64,000 bases of DNA, taken from Halobacillus locisalis (lineage in GTDB: Bacteria; Bacillota; Bacilli; Bacillales; Halobacillaceae). Every line of letters begins with the position of its first letter. Position 1 is the first letter of the stretch. The position numbers and the translations under genes are program-made. This document shows positions 41,839 to 50,024 of this stretch, piece after piece. The stretch covers positions 186,001 to 250,000 of the forward strand of contig NZ_JACEFG010000002.1 of assembly GCF_013694105.1 (NCBI RefSeq). The letters run 5' to 3'. The notes beneath the pieces were generated by a model that worked only from the letters and a program-made list of their open reading frames with translations, was not told where the DNA came from and ran no database searches.

Positions 41839-42032
41839 TGGTAATCCTCCTAATGTTTGATTAGAGACAAGTTTCCACGTTTTGAAAGAATGTAAACATG
41901 CTAATCTTCAATTTGAAATTGGAAAGTCAGACTCTAGAGTTTATAAACTTACATTGGTGAGTCCAGGTCCTGTGGTCGCCTGATAGGCCAAGAGGTGTCA
42001 TGAACTTGCGTTTACCATAAGAACATATTAGA

Positions 42033-42359
42033 ATGACGAGTATGAAAATACCATATCATCCACCCATAGAAAGCATTCATTTCACGAAAGTGCTTCATGC
42101 ACTGAGTGAGCCGAACAGAGTAAAGATCATCCGCTGTCTAAACGAAAGCTTTGAAAATAATTGTACAGCCTATTCCCTTAAATTAATGTTGCCAAAGTCT
42201 ACGGTCTCTCATCATATAAAAGTACTTCGGGAGGCGGGATTGATTCAGGCTAGAATCGAAGGAAAGGAGCATATTTACTCTCTTCGTAGAGAAGAAATCG
42301 AAGCCAAATTTCCTGGATTACTACAAACGGTTATTCAAATAAACGAAGAGGATATTTAG
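42033..42359 (+). CDS. ArsR family transcriptional regulator
   Basis: This 108-residue protein has a winged helix: HALSEPNRVKIIRCL and the recognition helix KSTVSHHIKVLREAGLI, then the wing GKEHIYSLRREEIE. There is no CxC metal motif, so it may sense a small molecule. The ribosome site is weak, and an ATG three codons in is also possible. It lies upstream of an MdaB-like reductase and a peroxiredoxin-like gene and may control them. Confidence 0.8.
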   Translation: MTSMKIPYHPPIESIHFTKVLHALSEPNRVKIIRCLNESFENNCTAYSLKLMLPKSTVSHHIKVLREAGLIQARIEGKEHIYSLRREEIEAKFPGLLQTVIQINEEDI

Positions 42360-42366
42360 TCCTGCA

Positions 42367-42392
42367 AGAGCCTTATCGGGCTCTTTTTTTTG
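42367..42392 (+). terminator. Terminator of the ArsR gene
   Basis: AGAGCC-TTATCG-GGCTCT is followed by eight Ts. Confidence 0.85.
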
Positions 42393-42526
42393 TGCTTCAT
42401 AACATGAAAAATCTCTAATGTTTGGTTAGGGAAAGAACGAAAGGATTGCATTACAAATGAAACGGTGGTACTATTTTTAACGGTTCGATGGTTTTCGAAT
42501 CGTAAAACTGTTTAGGAGGCACACTC

Positions 42527-43078
42527 ATGAAAAACATATTAGTCATTAATGGACACGAATATTGGTCATTTGCACCAGGAAGGTTAAATAAGACCTTATT
42601 TGACGAGATCATCAGCCAGTTAGAAAACGCCTATACCATCCAAACCACAACCGTTCAGGATGGATACGATGTAAAAGAAGAACAAGAGAAATTCAAATGG
42701 GCGGACATCATCATTTTCCAAACGCCGATTAATTGGTTCAGTTTACCGGGCGCGTTCAAGTCTTATATTGATGCTGTATATGAACCAGGACTCTTCTTCG
42801 GGGGAGATGCAGAATACGGTCATAATGGCATGATGGGTGGACGAAAATACATGTTCTCCACAACGTGGAACGCTCCAGAGTACGCGTTTAACGACAAGGA
42901 GAAGTTCTTTGGCGGTCAGGATATTGAAGGTGCACTTGATCATTTACACAATATGAACAAATACGTTGGCCTTGAGCCACTTAAAAGTTTCGGAGCGCAC
43001 GACGTTATGAAAAATCCAGACGTCGACAAATACCTAGCAGAACTTCGCCAACACTTAAAAGAAGTATTTGACGTTTAA
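42527..43078 (+). CDS. MdaB-like NAD(P)H:quinone reductase
   Basis: This 183-residue flavodoxin-fold protein has an N-terminal NILVINGHEYWSFAPGRLNKTL phosphate loop, ADIIIFQTPINWFSLPGAFKSYID binding FMN or FAD, and GRKYMFSTTWNAPEYAF. These are typical of MdaB (modulator of drug activity B), a quinone reductase. GGAGG precedes the ATG. The neighbours suggest redox or quinone stress: an ArsR regulator before and a peroxiredoxin-like protein after. Confidence 0.85.
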   Translation: MKNILVINGHEYWSFAPGRLNKTLFDEIISQLENAYTIQTTTVQDGYDVKEEQEKFKWADIIIFQTPINWFSLPGAFKSYIDAVYEPGLFFGGDAEYGHNGMMGGRKYMFSTTWNAPEYAFNDKEKFFGGQDIEGALDHLHNMNKYVGLEPLKSFGAHDVMKNPDVDKYLAELRQHLKEVFDV

Positions 43079-43124
43079 ATCATGCTGAAATAATTTTTAC
43101 GATAAGTATTTGGAGGTGAGCGCC

Positions 43125-43772
43125 ATGTTGAAGGATGAATTAAAATCTGTACGGGATAAGTTTTTTTCAAAAGCTCCCCAACATGTGACGGATAACGTAA
43201 ACAAAGCGACGGAAGAGCTTATCGATGCAGGAACAGCGACGGGCTTGAAAGAAGGCGTGAAAGCACCTGACTTCACATTGGAGAATGCAAGTGGGGAATG
43301 GATCACTTTATCTGAGGAATTGAAAAAAGGTCCTGTTATTTTGAACTTCTACCGTGGTGGGTGGTGTCCTTACTGTAACCTTGAACTGAGGGCTTATGAG
43401 AAGGTCCTGGGTGATATTAGAGCAGAAGGGGCTCAATTGATAGCCATCTCACCTCAAACTCCCGATCAATCCTTAACGACACGAGAGAAGAACGATCTTT
43501 CCTATGAAGTTGTAAGTGATAGCACACAAGAAGTCATGAAGGATTACAATCTGTTATTCGAGTTGCCTGACTATCTTGTGGATACGTATAAAAATGATTT
43601 CAATATCAACTTGAATCATTACAATAGCCAACAAAACCCTTGGAGGCTGCCTGTGGCTGGTACGGTTGTCATCCATCAAGATGGAACCATTACCAAATCG
43701 AGTGCAAATGTCGACTATATGTACCGAGCTGAACCTAGTGAAATTCTAATGCATCTAAGAAACTTAAAATAA
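43125..43772 (+). CDS. AhpC/TSA-family peroxiredoxin-like protein
   Basis: This 215-residue protein has the thioredoxin fold of AhpC/TSA: APDFTLENASGEWITL, then FYRGGWCPYCNLEL with Cys81 and Cys84. The CPYC pair resembles a thioredoxin CxxC rather than the single peroxidatic Cys of classic peroxiredoxins. It likely reduces peroxides or acts as a thiol oxidoreductase. ATG at 43125 has GGAGG upstream. It may be cotranscribed with the MdaB-like gene. Confidence 0.85.
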   Translation: MLKDELKSVRDKFFSKAPQHVTDNVNKATEELIDAGTATGLKEGVKAPDFTLENASGEWITLSEELKKGPVILNFYRGGWCPYCNLELRAYEKVLGDIRAEGAQLIAISPQTPDQSLTTREKNDLSYEVVSDSTQEVMKDYNLLFELPDYLVDTYKNDFNINLNHYNSQQNPWRLPVAGTVVIHQDGTITKSSANVDYMYRAEPSEILMHLRNLK

Positions 43773-43777
43773 AGTAT

Positions 43778-43828
43778 AAAAAGTGTCTGCTCCTCTGATC
43801 TGAAGCATGGGGGCAGGCACTTTTTTTG
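43778..43828 (+). terminator. Terminator with a GTGCCTG-type motif
   Basis: AAAAAGTGTCTGCTCC pairs with GGGGGCAGGCACTTTTTTT. A related hairpin lies at 49966-50018. Confidence 0.8.
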
Positions 43829-44027
43829 TGCTTGAGAAATTTGGACAACCCATCATGTACTCACTTCGAGGCTTCAAAAGTAAGCAGGAAAATTTAGAAT
43901 CTATGTAGTAATTAATAGGAACAAGGGTTGAATGGTTTGCCTTGTTCCTCAAGAAGGTTTTAGTTATCAATCAAACCTGACGGGGGAAATAGTAGACAGA
44001 TCATTAAGTTAAATAAGGAGGGGTACA

Positions 44028-44243
44028 ATGGCAGAAGTATCTGCAATGCAGCAAGCCGTTGAGGTGTTACGAGAGAAGGGGTTGTCCAATAGGGAGATCC
44101 TGAGTAACGTCGATAATAGCCATTTTCCGTTTGATGATGAAGAGGTTGTGATGACCTTCATTGATTTGCAGATTGAATGTTCCTCTGATGAAGATTTTGA
44201 CAATCTTGTGGCTTTCTTATACGGTTTTGATTTAAAACAATAG
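44028..44243 (+). CDS. Small hypothetical protein
   Basis: This 71-residue acidic protein has no signal or membrane segment. GGAGG lies six bases before the ATG and a terminator follows directly, so it is a real gene. The sequence (AMQQAVEVLREKGLSNREIL then FDDEEVVMTFIDLQIE) is helical. No family was recognised. Confidence 0.6.
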   Translation: MAEVSAMQQAVEVLREKGLSNREILSNVDNSHFPFDDEEVVMTFIDLQIECSSDEDFDNLVAFLYGFDLKQ

Positions 44244-44300
44244 AAAAAAGACCTGATCCACACCGGAAGGAAATCCTATATATGTGGGTCAGGTCTTTTT
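44244..44300 (+). terminator. Terminator after the 71-aa gene
   Basis: AAAAAGACCTGATCCACA pairs with TGTGGGTCAGGTCTTTTT. Confidence 0.85.
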
Positions 44301-44338
44301 AATGGTTCACATACATATATCAGGCTGATTTTTCCCAT

Positions 44339-44809
44339 CTATAAAATCGAATCGCACAGCTCAACATGAACATCAGAAGGATTTTCCGGATCTGTTTCCT
44401 CATGATAACGTTCTAGATTCCAACGATTGTCGGCACGTGTGTACCCTTTTTCTTCAATCCATTTATGTAAAGCTGCATAACTCGTTCTAATCTGATCGTT
44501 CGGTCCTTTGTGTAGGGTTGTAGCATATTGTTGGGGAGGGATGGTCAGGGTCGTCATCCCTTCTGGAATATCTTCATAATCTCGTACTTGAACACCAATC
44601 CAATAGCCATCTTCCTCAGGTGAGGATTCTTCGACCACAAAAGCCCCCACATGCCTGCCAGAATCGGTGACATGTTTAATCTCCTTTTTCCTTTTGTTAA
44701 GCGATCGAGCAGCTTTTGGAATTTCTTCCATGTATCTTTCACCTTCACACAAGACTCTGAATCCTACTAATTTGACTTCGCCTATTTCTTTTACAGTATT
44801 TTGCGGAAT
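44339..44809 (-). CDS. GyrI-like effector-binding protein with a non-standard ATT start
   Basis: From the first normal start this would be a 137-residue protein, but the frame is open upstream and encodes the missing first strand of the domain (PQNTVKEIGEVKLVGFRVL). An in-frame TAA lies at about 44823. The start best placed is an ATT at 44809, eight bases after AGGAG. GyrI/effector-binding domains of this kind (LNKRKKEIKHV, DGYWIGVQVRDYEDIPEGM, QYATTLHKGPNDQIRTSY) bind drugs or act as inhibitors. Either ATT is used as start or the start was lost by a point mutation. Confidence 0.6.
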   Translation of the reverse strand: MPQNTVKEIGEVKLVGFRVLCEGERYMEEIPKAARSLNKRKKEIKHVTDSGRHVGAFVVEESSPEEDGYWIGVQVRDYEDIPEGMTTLTIPPQQYATTLHKGPNDQIRTSYAALHKWIEEKGYTRADNRWNLERYHEETDPENPSDVHVELCDSIL

Positions 44810-44885
44810 GGTAATCTCTCCTTATATGGATTTATATTACATATCTATTATATTCTATCGTGCCTTTTACGTATCCTTTACGAAT

Positions 44886-45029
44886 ATGCTTTCAGCTGAA
44901 ATTCTCGATCATGGTGGCGTGGTCGCCTTGCCGAAGTATGCTTTGCCTGGCATGGCATGGCAGGGGTACTATAAAGAGCCTGAAGGGAATATCTTTGGGG
45001 TACATCAACCAGATGAACAGGCAAAATAG
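44886..45029 (+). pseudogene. Remnant of a PhnB-like VOC protein
   Basis: The last 47 codons read MLSAEILDHGGVVALPKYAL, then PGMAWQGYYKEPEGNIFGVH and PDEQAK. This is the usual C-terminal part of a PhnB-type VOC protein. The rest of the gene is absent; upstream is the start region of the divergent GyrI-like gene. Confidence 0.65.
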
Positions 45030-45044
45030 AGGCTTTTCTATATG

Positions 45045-45079
45045 AGAAAAGGCGTCCTCATAACGCCTTTTCTGTTTTT
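45045..45079. terminator. Terminator between VOC genes
   Basis: AGAAAAGGCGT-CCTCATA-ACGCCTTTTCT forms a perfect 11-base stem followed by TTTTTC. Confidence 0.8.
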
Positions 45080-45085
45080 CTATGA

Positions 45086-45457
45086 TTAACGGTGTTGATC
45101 AATCAATATGGGGTTGCCGTCCGGATCCTCCAGCGTAATAAAGGCTGGCCCTTCTGTTTGTTCATCCGCTTCTTGTATGATTTTCACACCTTTTTCTTTC
45201 AACTTTTTCTGTAAATCACGCACATCCGTGAAGTCATCGAGGTTCTCTGTATTTTGGTTCCAACCTGGATTGAATGTGAGGGTGTTTTTCTCAAACATCC
45301 CTTGAAAAAGGCCGATCACGGTATCTTCGTTCTTCATAATCAACCAATTTTGGTCGATGTTTCCGCCAAATGCCTCAAACCCCAAGTTCTCATAAAATGC
45401 CTTCGATCGATGAATATCTTTTACATTCAAACTAATAGAAAATGCGCCTAATTCCAT
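45086..45457 (-). CDS. VOC family protein (glyoxalase fold)
   Basis: This 123-residue protein has [24 protein letters not shown] in the first half and [21 protein letters not shown] at the end, the typical paired VOC modules. GGAGG precedes the ATG at the right distance. The substrate is unknown. Confidence 0.85.
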   Translation of the reverse strand: MELGAFSISLNVKDIHRSKAFYENLGFEAFGGNIDQNWLIMKNEDTVIGLFQGMFEKNTLTFNPGWNQNTENLDDFTDVRDLQKKLKEKGVKIIQEADEQTEGPAFITLEDPDGNPILIDQHR

Positions 45458-45557
45458 CGTGTCTCCTCCTTATGAATGGTTTTACATAAGGATTCTATTA
45501 CTTCATCGGTAAACCCTTCTAAAATGAATGCCTATATTCCCTTAAGTATGAAAGTAG

Positions 45558-46655
45558 TTATTTTATTAGTTGGTTGATTTCAGCAACAGCTTTTTCAGCT
45601 GAAATCAGTGCTCCTTCAAGGTGACCACCATATTGCGAATTCGTCTCCGTCCCAGCAAAAATGATTTTCTTATCCCATAATCCTGATTGCGGTGGTGTTC
45701 CATAGCTCGGAAAATCTCTAAGCGGCTCTAAGTCTTCCTCCACAGCCGTTTCGGAGTCTGTGGCCCAATCTTTGTATAACCAGGCCTTTGCGTTATCGGC
45801 AGAGGGGCCGAATAGCCTGACGAATTGATCCTTCACCAGTTGCAAAACCCTATCTTTCCCTAGTTCTTGGCGCGTTTTCGCTGGCATGCCGAAGAACCCG
45901 AATAAGGCACCTGATCCTGTTTCAGGAGAAGCATCATGGATTTCCTGCAAGGGACCGACCCAGCTCGTTGCAAATCCTGAGAGTTCTGAATCGCGCCAAA
46001 AGGGCCGGTCATAAATGGCAACCGCCTTGGCTTGTCCTGCCATCCACGTGGATTTGCTTTTCAGGTCCGTGATCAGTTTTTCTGCTAACGAAGGAGAAAA
46101 TGCAATGTGACGTTCGGCAATTCGAGGCGGCAAGGCGAGAATGACAGCACTTGCCGGTATTTCGTTTCTGCTTCCAGCACGAGCTGTCTCAACCGTGATC
46201 GAACCTTCTTCATCAAGTCGAATGGCCGACACACGCGTTTCAAGCTCTACCACATCAGAAGGGATCGTTTCCGCTACCGCATCAATGAGGGATTGGACAC
46301 CACCGCTAAAGCGAATCGATGTTTGGATCGCATTTTCTGGGAGGACAAGCTTCTCTGGCGTCATGTTTGGGGAGCGTTCTGAGAGCATGGATCCCTTTGT
46401 GTATTGTTCGAACGTTCTTATATTCCGTTCTTTTACAAGATTTGTGATCGCCTTTTCATACTGTGGCCAGAACCATGTCGGGCCGAGGTCGAACTTCCCT
46501 AGGTCAGGCCTGTTTGGAACAGAAGTGCTCAAGACCCTACCGCCTAATCGGTCTCTTGCTTCTAAAACTTTGCAGTCGATGCCTTGTGCAGCAAGTAGTG
46601 AAGCGGCGTGCAGGCCACTTAGTCCGGCACCAACAATGACGACTGGTTTGTTCAT
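45558..46655 (-). CDS. Flavin monoamine oxidase family protein
   Basis: This 365-residue flavoprotein has the FAD-binding dinucleotide motif GAGLSGLHAASLLA at residues 9-22, then EARDRLGGRV, and ends with FAGTETNSQYGGHLEGALISAEKAV, both hallmarks of the amine oxidase family. It is shorter than typical monoamine oxidases (about 450). The family oxidises amines or phytoene-like compounds. Ribosome site GGAGGG precedes the ATG. Confidence 0.85.
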   Translation of the reverse strand: MNKPVVIVGAGLSGLHAASLLAAQGIDCKVLEARDRLGGRVLSTSVPNRPDLGKFDLGPTWFWPQYEKAITNLVKERNIRTFEQYTKGSMLSERSPNMTPEKLVLPENAIQTSIRFSGGVQSLIDAVAETIPSDVVELETRVSAIRLDEEGSITVETARAGSRNEIPASAVILALPPRIAERHIAFSPSLAEKLITDLKSKSTWMAGQAKAVAIYDRPFWRDSELSGFATSWVGPLQEIHDASPETGSGALFGFFGMPAKTRQELGKDRVLQLVKDQFVRLFGPSADNAKAWLYKDWATDSETAVEEDLEPLRDFPSYGTPPQSGLWDKKIIFAGTETNSQYGGHLEGALISAEKAVAEINQLIK

Positions 46656-46774
46656 ATTCTTCCCTCCATCTGTTCATATTTAAATCTAAGCAAATGTCTT
46701 GTGATGACAGTCTGCTATGTTTATAGCTTTTATTTAATTGATTTTACATCCATTATTACGGTTATAATTTCCAG

Positions 46775-47075
46775 TTAATCATTTCGTGACTTTTCATTAG
46801 TGAATAAAGTCTTGCCCTCAACTCCAAGCAAATCGTCTGGATTCCACCAGGCAAGTAAGAACATTCATACTTCCCTTTTCTGTATTCTGCAATTTGATGA
46901 ATCAAATCGTTAGAAAATTCCCGTCTCGATCATCAACTTTCAGCATATCACGGCGGACGACACCCTGAGAAACCAAGAGTGTTCCTTGTCCTAAATGATT
47001 TTTAAGTAGTTTCGCAATCGTTGTTTTTCCACTACCTGAATTTCCTCGTAAAATAGGATTCCATAACGTTATCAC
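46775..47075 (-). pseudogene. Broken P-loop kinase (zeta-toxin-like group)
   Basis: A GTG at 47075 opens a frame with NPILRGNSGSGKTTIAKLLK (Walker A) and GTLLVSQGVVRRDMLKVDD, then a stop at 46902. In another frame HQIAEYRKGKYE continues, and later WWNPDDLLGVEGKTLF matches the usual C-terminus of the family. The middle of the protein is missing. The gene has a frameshift and an internal deletion. The rest of the 46656-47330 gap shows no gene, only the hairpin at 47189. Confidence 0.65.
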
Positions 47076-47188
47076 CCCATCGTTTTGTACTTACTTATTC
47101 ATCTTCCGTATTCTTTTAATTTTTTCCTTCTCTATTAATTACGGCCTGTTCCTTTTTATGATCAGCCTATGACGATTCTGGAAATAGT

Positions 47189-47238
47189 AAAAGTGGCTTT
47201 CCCACCACGCGTTGAGGATGGTAGGAAAGCCACTTTTT
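47189..47238. terminator. Hairpin with T-run
   Basis: AAAAGTGGCTTTCC and GGAAAGCCACTTTTT form a 14-base stem in the gap between the kinase remnant and the 47331 gene. Confidence 0.7.
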
Positions 47239-47330
47239 GATCTTTTTAGTCTTGGTTATGGTAATGAATCCTACTGTATCTTCAGCTATCGAAGGGAGTT
47301 CATCTTGTTCATAACGATGAGGAAGATTGT

Positions 47331-47558
47331 TTATAAATACTCAAGGCTGAGTCCTACATAAATGAGAATGGATACAAGTATAAACCCAGAAAAAAATAAT
47401 CCTTTCAGAGCTTTTGTCCAGTTTTCCATCCAAGCCCAACGCTTTCGTTTGGTATCCAACCAGAAAAAATCAACGACTACAGTTAACGCAATAATCACTA
47501 AAGCTACAAAGGCACCCAAACATATCACTCCTGTTATTAGGTTTTTCAACCGTACCAT
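47331..47558 (-). CDS. Small two-helix membrane protein
   Basis: A protein of about 75 residues with two hydrophobic segments (LITGVICLGAFVALVIIALTVVVDFF and LKGLFFSGFILVSILIYVGLSL) around a basic Trp-rich loop. The ATG at 47558 is chosen because the upstream frame is polar and unlike a leader, but its ribosome site is poor. No family was recognised. Confidence 0.45.
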   Translation of the reverse strand: MVRLKNLITGVICLGAFVALVIIALTVVVDFFWLDTKRKRWAWMENWTKALKGLFFSGFILVSILIYVGLSLEYL

Positions 47559-47637
47559 TAAATTCAAATTCTTCGAAAAGAGTGATGATCGTGTAAAAAC
47601 TAAAATATCAAATTTAAGATTACGAAAAAAAGTGTAT

Positions 47638-48102
47638 CTATTGCTGGAGATTCTCACTATAAATTTTATGACTTATTTGGATTTTGGGGTTTTCTTTTAC
47701 CAATAATCTAATAAATTCCTCTTCATTTTTAGGAGATACATGGATGATCTTGTAGTTGTTATGGAGAATTTCTAAGCGGTCCACTGATAGAGCAGGCGCC
47801 ATAAAGGGGCTCATATTTTTATTTAACTTCTTGATTTCTTTTATAGTTATAGTGCGTCTAAACGGGCCATACTGAACTTTTATGATCCCATCAACAAGCT
47901 TATATCCTGTTCTAAACCATATCCACAACAGCAACCCTATGGTCGATGCGCTCAGCACATAACCTAATACACTCTTATAGGTGATGAGTTGCATTCCGAC
48001 AGGCTCTCCACCAAAAATATAAATTAGAACGATAAAAAGGATCACTCCCCAATATAGTAGGGATAGCCAAATGTCTTTCTTAGATGGAAAGTACACGTTC
48101 AT
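47638..48102 (-). CDS. PH-domain membrane protein, YyaB-like
   Basis: This protein of about 154 residues has two N-terminal transmembrane helices (LSLLYWGVILFIVLIYIF, VLGYVLSASTIGLLLWIWF) and a cytoplasmic bacterial PH domain (GYKLVDGIIKVQYGPFRRTI, IKEIKKLNKN, YKIIHVSPKNEEEFI) as in the bPH_4 (YyaB-like) family. The start is uncertain: AGGAG lies two bases before the ATG at 48102 and eight bases before a GTG at 48096. Function is unknown. It diverges from the sigma factor. Confidence 0.7.
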   Translation of the reverse strand: MNVYFPSKKDIWLSLLYWGVILFIVLIYIFGGEPVGMQLITYKSVLGYVLSASTIGLLLWIWFRTGYKLVDGIIKVQYGPFRRTITIKEIKKLNKNMSPFMAPALSVDRLEILHNNYKIIHVSPKNEEEFIRLLVKENPKIQISHKIYSENLQQ

Positions 48103-48203
48103 CACTCCTTCGACTAACTATACGTTTCAACAAGTCTTAAGGTTTCCTTTTTTTGTAATTTATTAATTTAAATGGGGGTAAATTTTAAAAACATTTTTTT
48201 GAT

Positions 48204-48230
48204 TGAGACCTTTGACAACTTTCCGACGTC
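48204..48230 (+). promoter_or_regulatory. ECF-type promoter of the sigma gene
   Basis: TGAGAC, 17 bases, then CGTC resembles the TGAAAC-N16/17-CGTC promoters of Bacillus ECF sigma factors. It lies 29 bases before the start of an ECF sigma gene, so autoregulation is likely. Confidence 0.55.
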
Positions 48231-48258
48231 TAATAGTTGAAGAAAGGGGGAGAGCCCG

Positions 48259-48798
48259 GTGACCGGAAATACTCAAGTAGACTTCTCACGTGACGAAGCA
48301 ATCGAATACATTATGCACCATTATGGTGAGGTGCTGAAACGTACCATCTATACTTATGTGAAAAATCACCACACGACCGACGACCTTTTTCAAGATGTGC
48401 TTATCCTGATTTATCGGAAGTGGGACCAATTCCATGGACAATCTCAATTGAAGACGTGGGCGATCAGAATTGCGATTAATCGATGTAAAGATTATTTGCG
48501 CTCTCCTCTTCACCGAATCAAAATTGTGAAAGATCAATGGTTAGATAAAAAAGATCCTCAGCACCTTGAAGAGACCGTGATCCAAAAAGAACAATGGGAT
48601 GAAATCGCAAAGGTGATTTTGGACCTGCCCATTAAATATCGTGAAGTGATGATTCTTACCTTTCAACAAAATATGTCCCAAAAAGAAATTGCGGACGTGA
48701 CCGATACGCCTTTATCCACAGTGAAAACGCGCATGCAACGTGCTCGTCAAATGGTGAAAAAACAAGCCTGCGAGGAGGGACTGAATCTTGGATCCTAA
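48259..48798 (+). CDS. ECF sigma factor
   Basis: This 179-residue RNA polymerase sigma factor has region 2 (HTTDDLFQDVLILIYRKWDQF then LKTWAIRIAINRCKDYLR) and region 4 (LPIKYREVMILTFQQNMSQKEI with STVKTRMQRARQMV), the two domains of the ECF group. It starts at a GTG after GGGGGAG. The next gene overlaps its end and encodes a membrane protein likely to be its anti-sigma factor. Confidence 0.9.
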   Translation: MTGNTQVDFSRDEAIEYIMHHYGEVLKRTIYTYVKNHHTTDDLFQDVLILIYRKWDQFHGQSQLKTWAIRIAINRCKDYLRSPLHRIKIVKDQWLDKKDPQHLEETVIQKEQWDEIAKVILDLPIKYREVMILTFQQNMSQKEIADVTDTPLSTVKTRMQRARQMVKKQACEEGLNLGS

Positions 48799-49915
48799 CA
48801 ATATAAAAAAGGCGGTGGATCGTCAAATCAGTGAAAAACCTTTATTCACGGAGGAAGACCGTGAACGCTTTTACGCCAATAAACAAAAGAAACGAGGATC
48901 TTGGTGGAACCAGGGCTTTCCCAGGTTGTTGACGGCCATGGCCACTTTACTCATCTTGGCTGGATCCGTTTACTTTTTCACATCGGGGAATCCATTCCAA
49001 TCCCCTGCTTCTCCTGATGTGGGAGTAGTCGAAGACGAACCGGTTCCTGAAGAGGAGCCAGAAGATCAGGAGGATCCGCCGACGCTCGATCAGAAGATTA
49101 AAGAAATTAAAGATGTCGCGCTGAGTAGGCCGAAGAAAAATCAAATGATGGATACTATTCAATCTCTGAATGGAAAGGAATTAACATCCACACAGGGAGA
49201 GGAGGGGGAAAGAGTGTCTATCGTTTTCTCACCAGATGTGGATGGGCCTAATATTTCCGACACACCACCCTCACTGGAAGCTTTCCAAAATAGCGAGCTC
49301 GACTTGTTTTTGGTTATTCAATGGGATGATGAACACAACGTTCTGACTTCAGCTGAGCTCACCTATCTATCTGAGGATGGAGAATCCTTAACAAAAGAAA
49401 GGTTCAGCCCTAATCCTAGGGGAAGGGAATTCGCAAAAGTGGTGGGAGCGGACCAACCGGTTTCCATGAAAGACCTCACGTTGCGATCTATCGCACGTTC
49501 CTTAGATAAAGAACCTGACGAGCTTACGAAAGGCGACTTGCTGGAACTCGAAGAATTGACGATTAATGCTTCCCACTTAAATGAGGTTTTTGAAGTGACA
49601 GCGGACCCAGCTTATTTCGAAGCGATGAAGTCCTTGAGGGTACTGAAGCTGAATCAAGCAATCATTCCTGGAGAGTTACTGAAGGAAGTTCCAAGTTTAG
49701 AACAAGTCACCTTCATTGGTCCCACAGTAAATGATTTGAGCAGTGTGGCGGAGGGCATGCAAAATGTTCAGTATTTGAACTTAATCAATTCTTCCTTCCA
49801 GGGCACCGCAGAAGACATCCTGAAGTTAGAGTCCTTGACCATCGTAAGGGTCGATCCCGCGGTGGTGCCCGATTATGAAAAATTACAGTTTGAAGGCATT
49901 GATGTACGTTGGTGA
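48788..49915 (+). CDS. Probable membrane anti-sigma factor with leucine-rich outer domain
   Basis: This 375-residue protein starts at a TTG after GGAGGG and overlaps the sigma gene by 11 bases. A short cytoplasmic part (residues 1-44) and one membrane helix (residues 45-65, FPRLLTAMATLLILAGSVYFF) precede an acidic linker and an outer domain. The last 130 residues look like leucine-rich repeats (LEELTINASHLNEV, LRVLKLNQAII, LEQVTFIGPTVNDL, VQYLNLINSSFQGT). No zinc-finger anti-sigma motif (HxxxCxxC) is seen. The role rests on gene position and topology. Confidence 0.65.
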   Translation: MDPNNIKKAVDRQISEKPLFTEEDRERFYANKQKKRGSWWNQGFPRLLTAMATLLILAGSVYFFTSGNPFQSPASPDVGVVEDEPVPEEEPEDQEDPPTLDQKIKEIKDVALSRPKKNQMMDTIQSLNGKELTSTQGEEGERVSIVFSPDVDGPNISDTPPSLEAFQNSELDLFLVIQWDDEHNVLTSAELTYLSEDGESLTKERFSPNPRGREFAKVVGADQPVSMKDLTLRSIARSLDKEPDELTKGDLLELEELTINASHLNEVFEVTADPAYFEAMKSLRVLKLNQAIIPGELLKEVPSLEQVTFIGPTVNDLSSVAEGMQNVQYLNLINSSFQGTAEDILKLESLTIVRVDPAVVPDYEKLQFEGIDVRW

Positions 49916-49965
49916 GAATCAACGAGCAATCTGCCAAGTTCAGCCGATAAATAAGCTCGCTAAAT

Positions 49966-50018
49966 AAAAAGTGCCTGCCCTCTGCGTTAAGTAACGCGTT
50001 AGGGTCAGGCACTTTTTT
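49966..50018. terminator. Terminator with GTGCCTG inverted repeat
   Basis: AAAAAGTGCCTGCCCT pairs with AGGGTCAGGCACTTTTTT; the loop holds a second hairpin GCGTTA-AG-TAACGC. The motif is a recurrent Bacillaceae intergenic repeat and also appears at 43778. Confidence 0.8.
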
Positions 50019-50024
50019 CAATTG

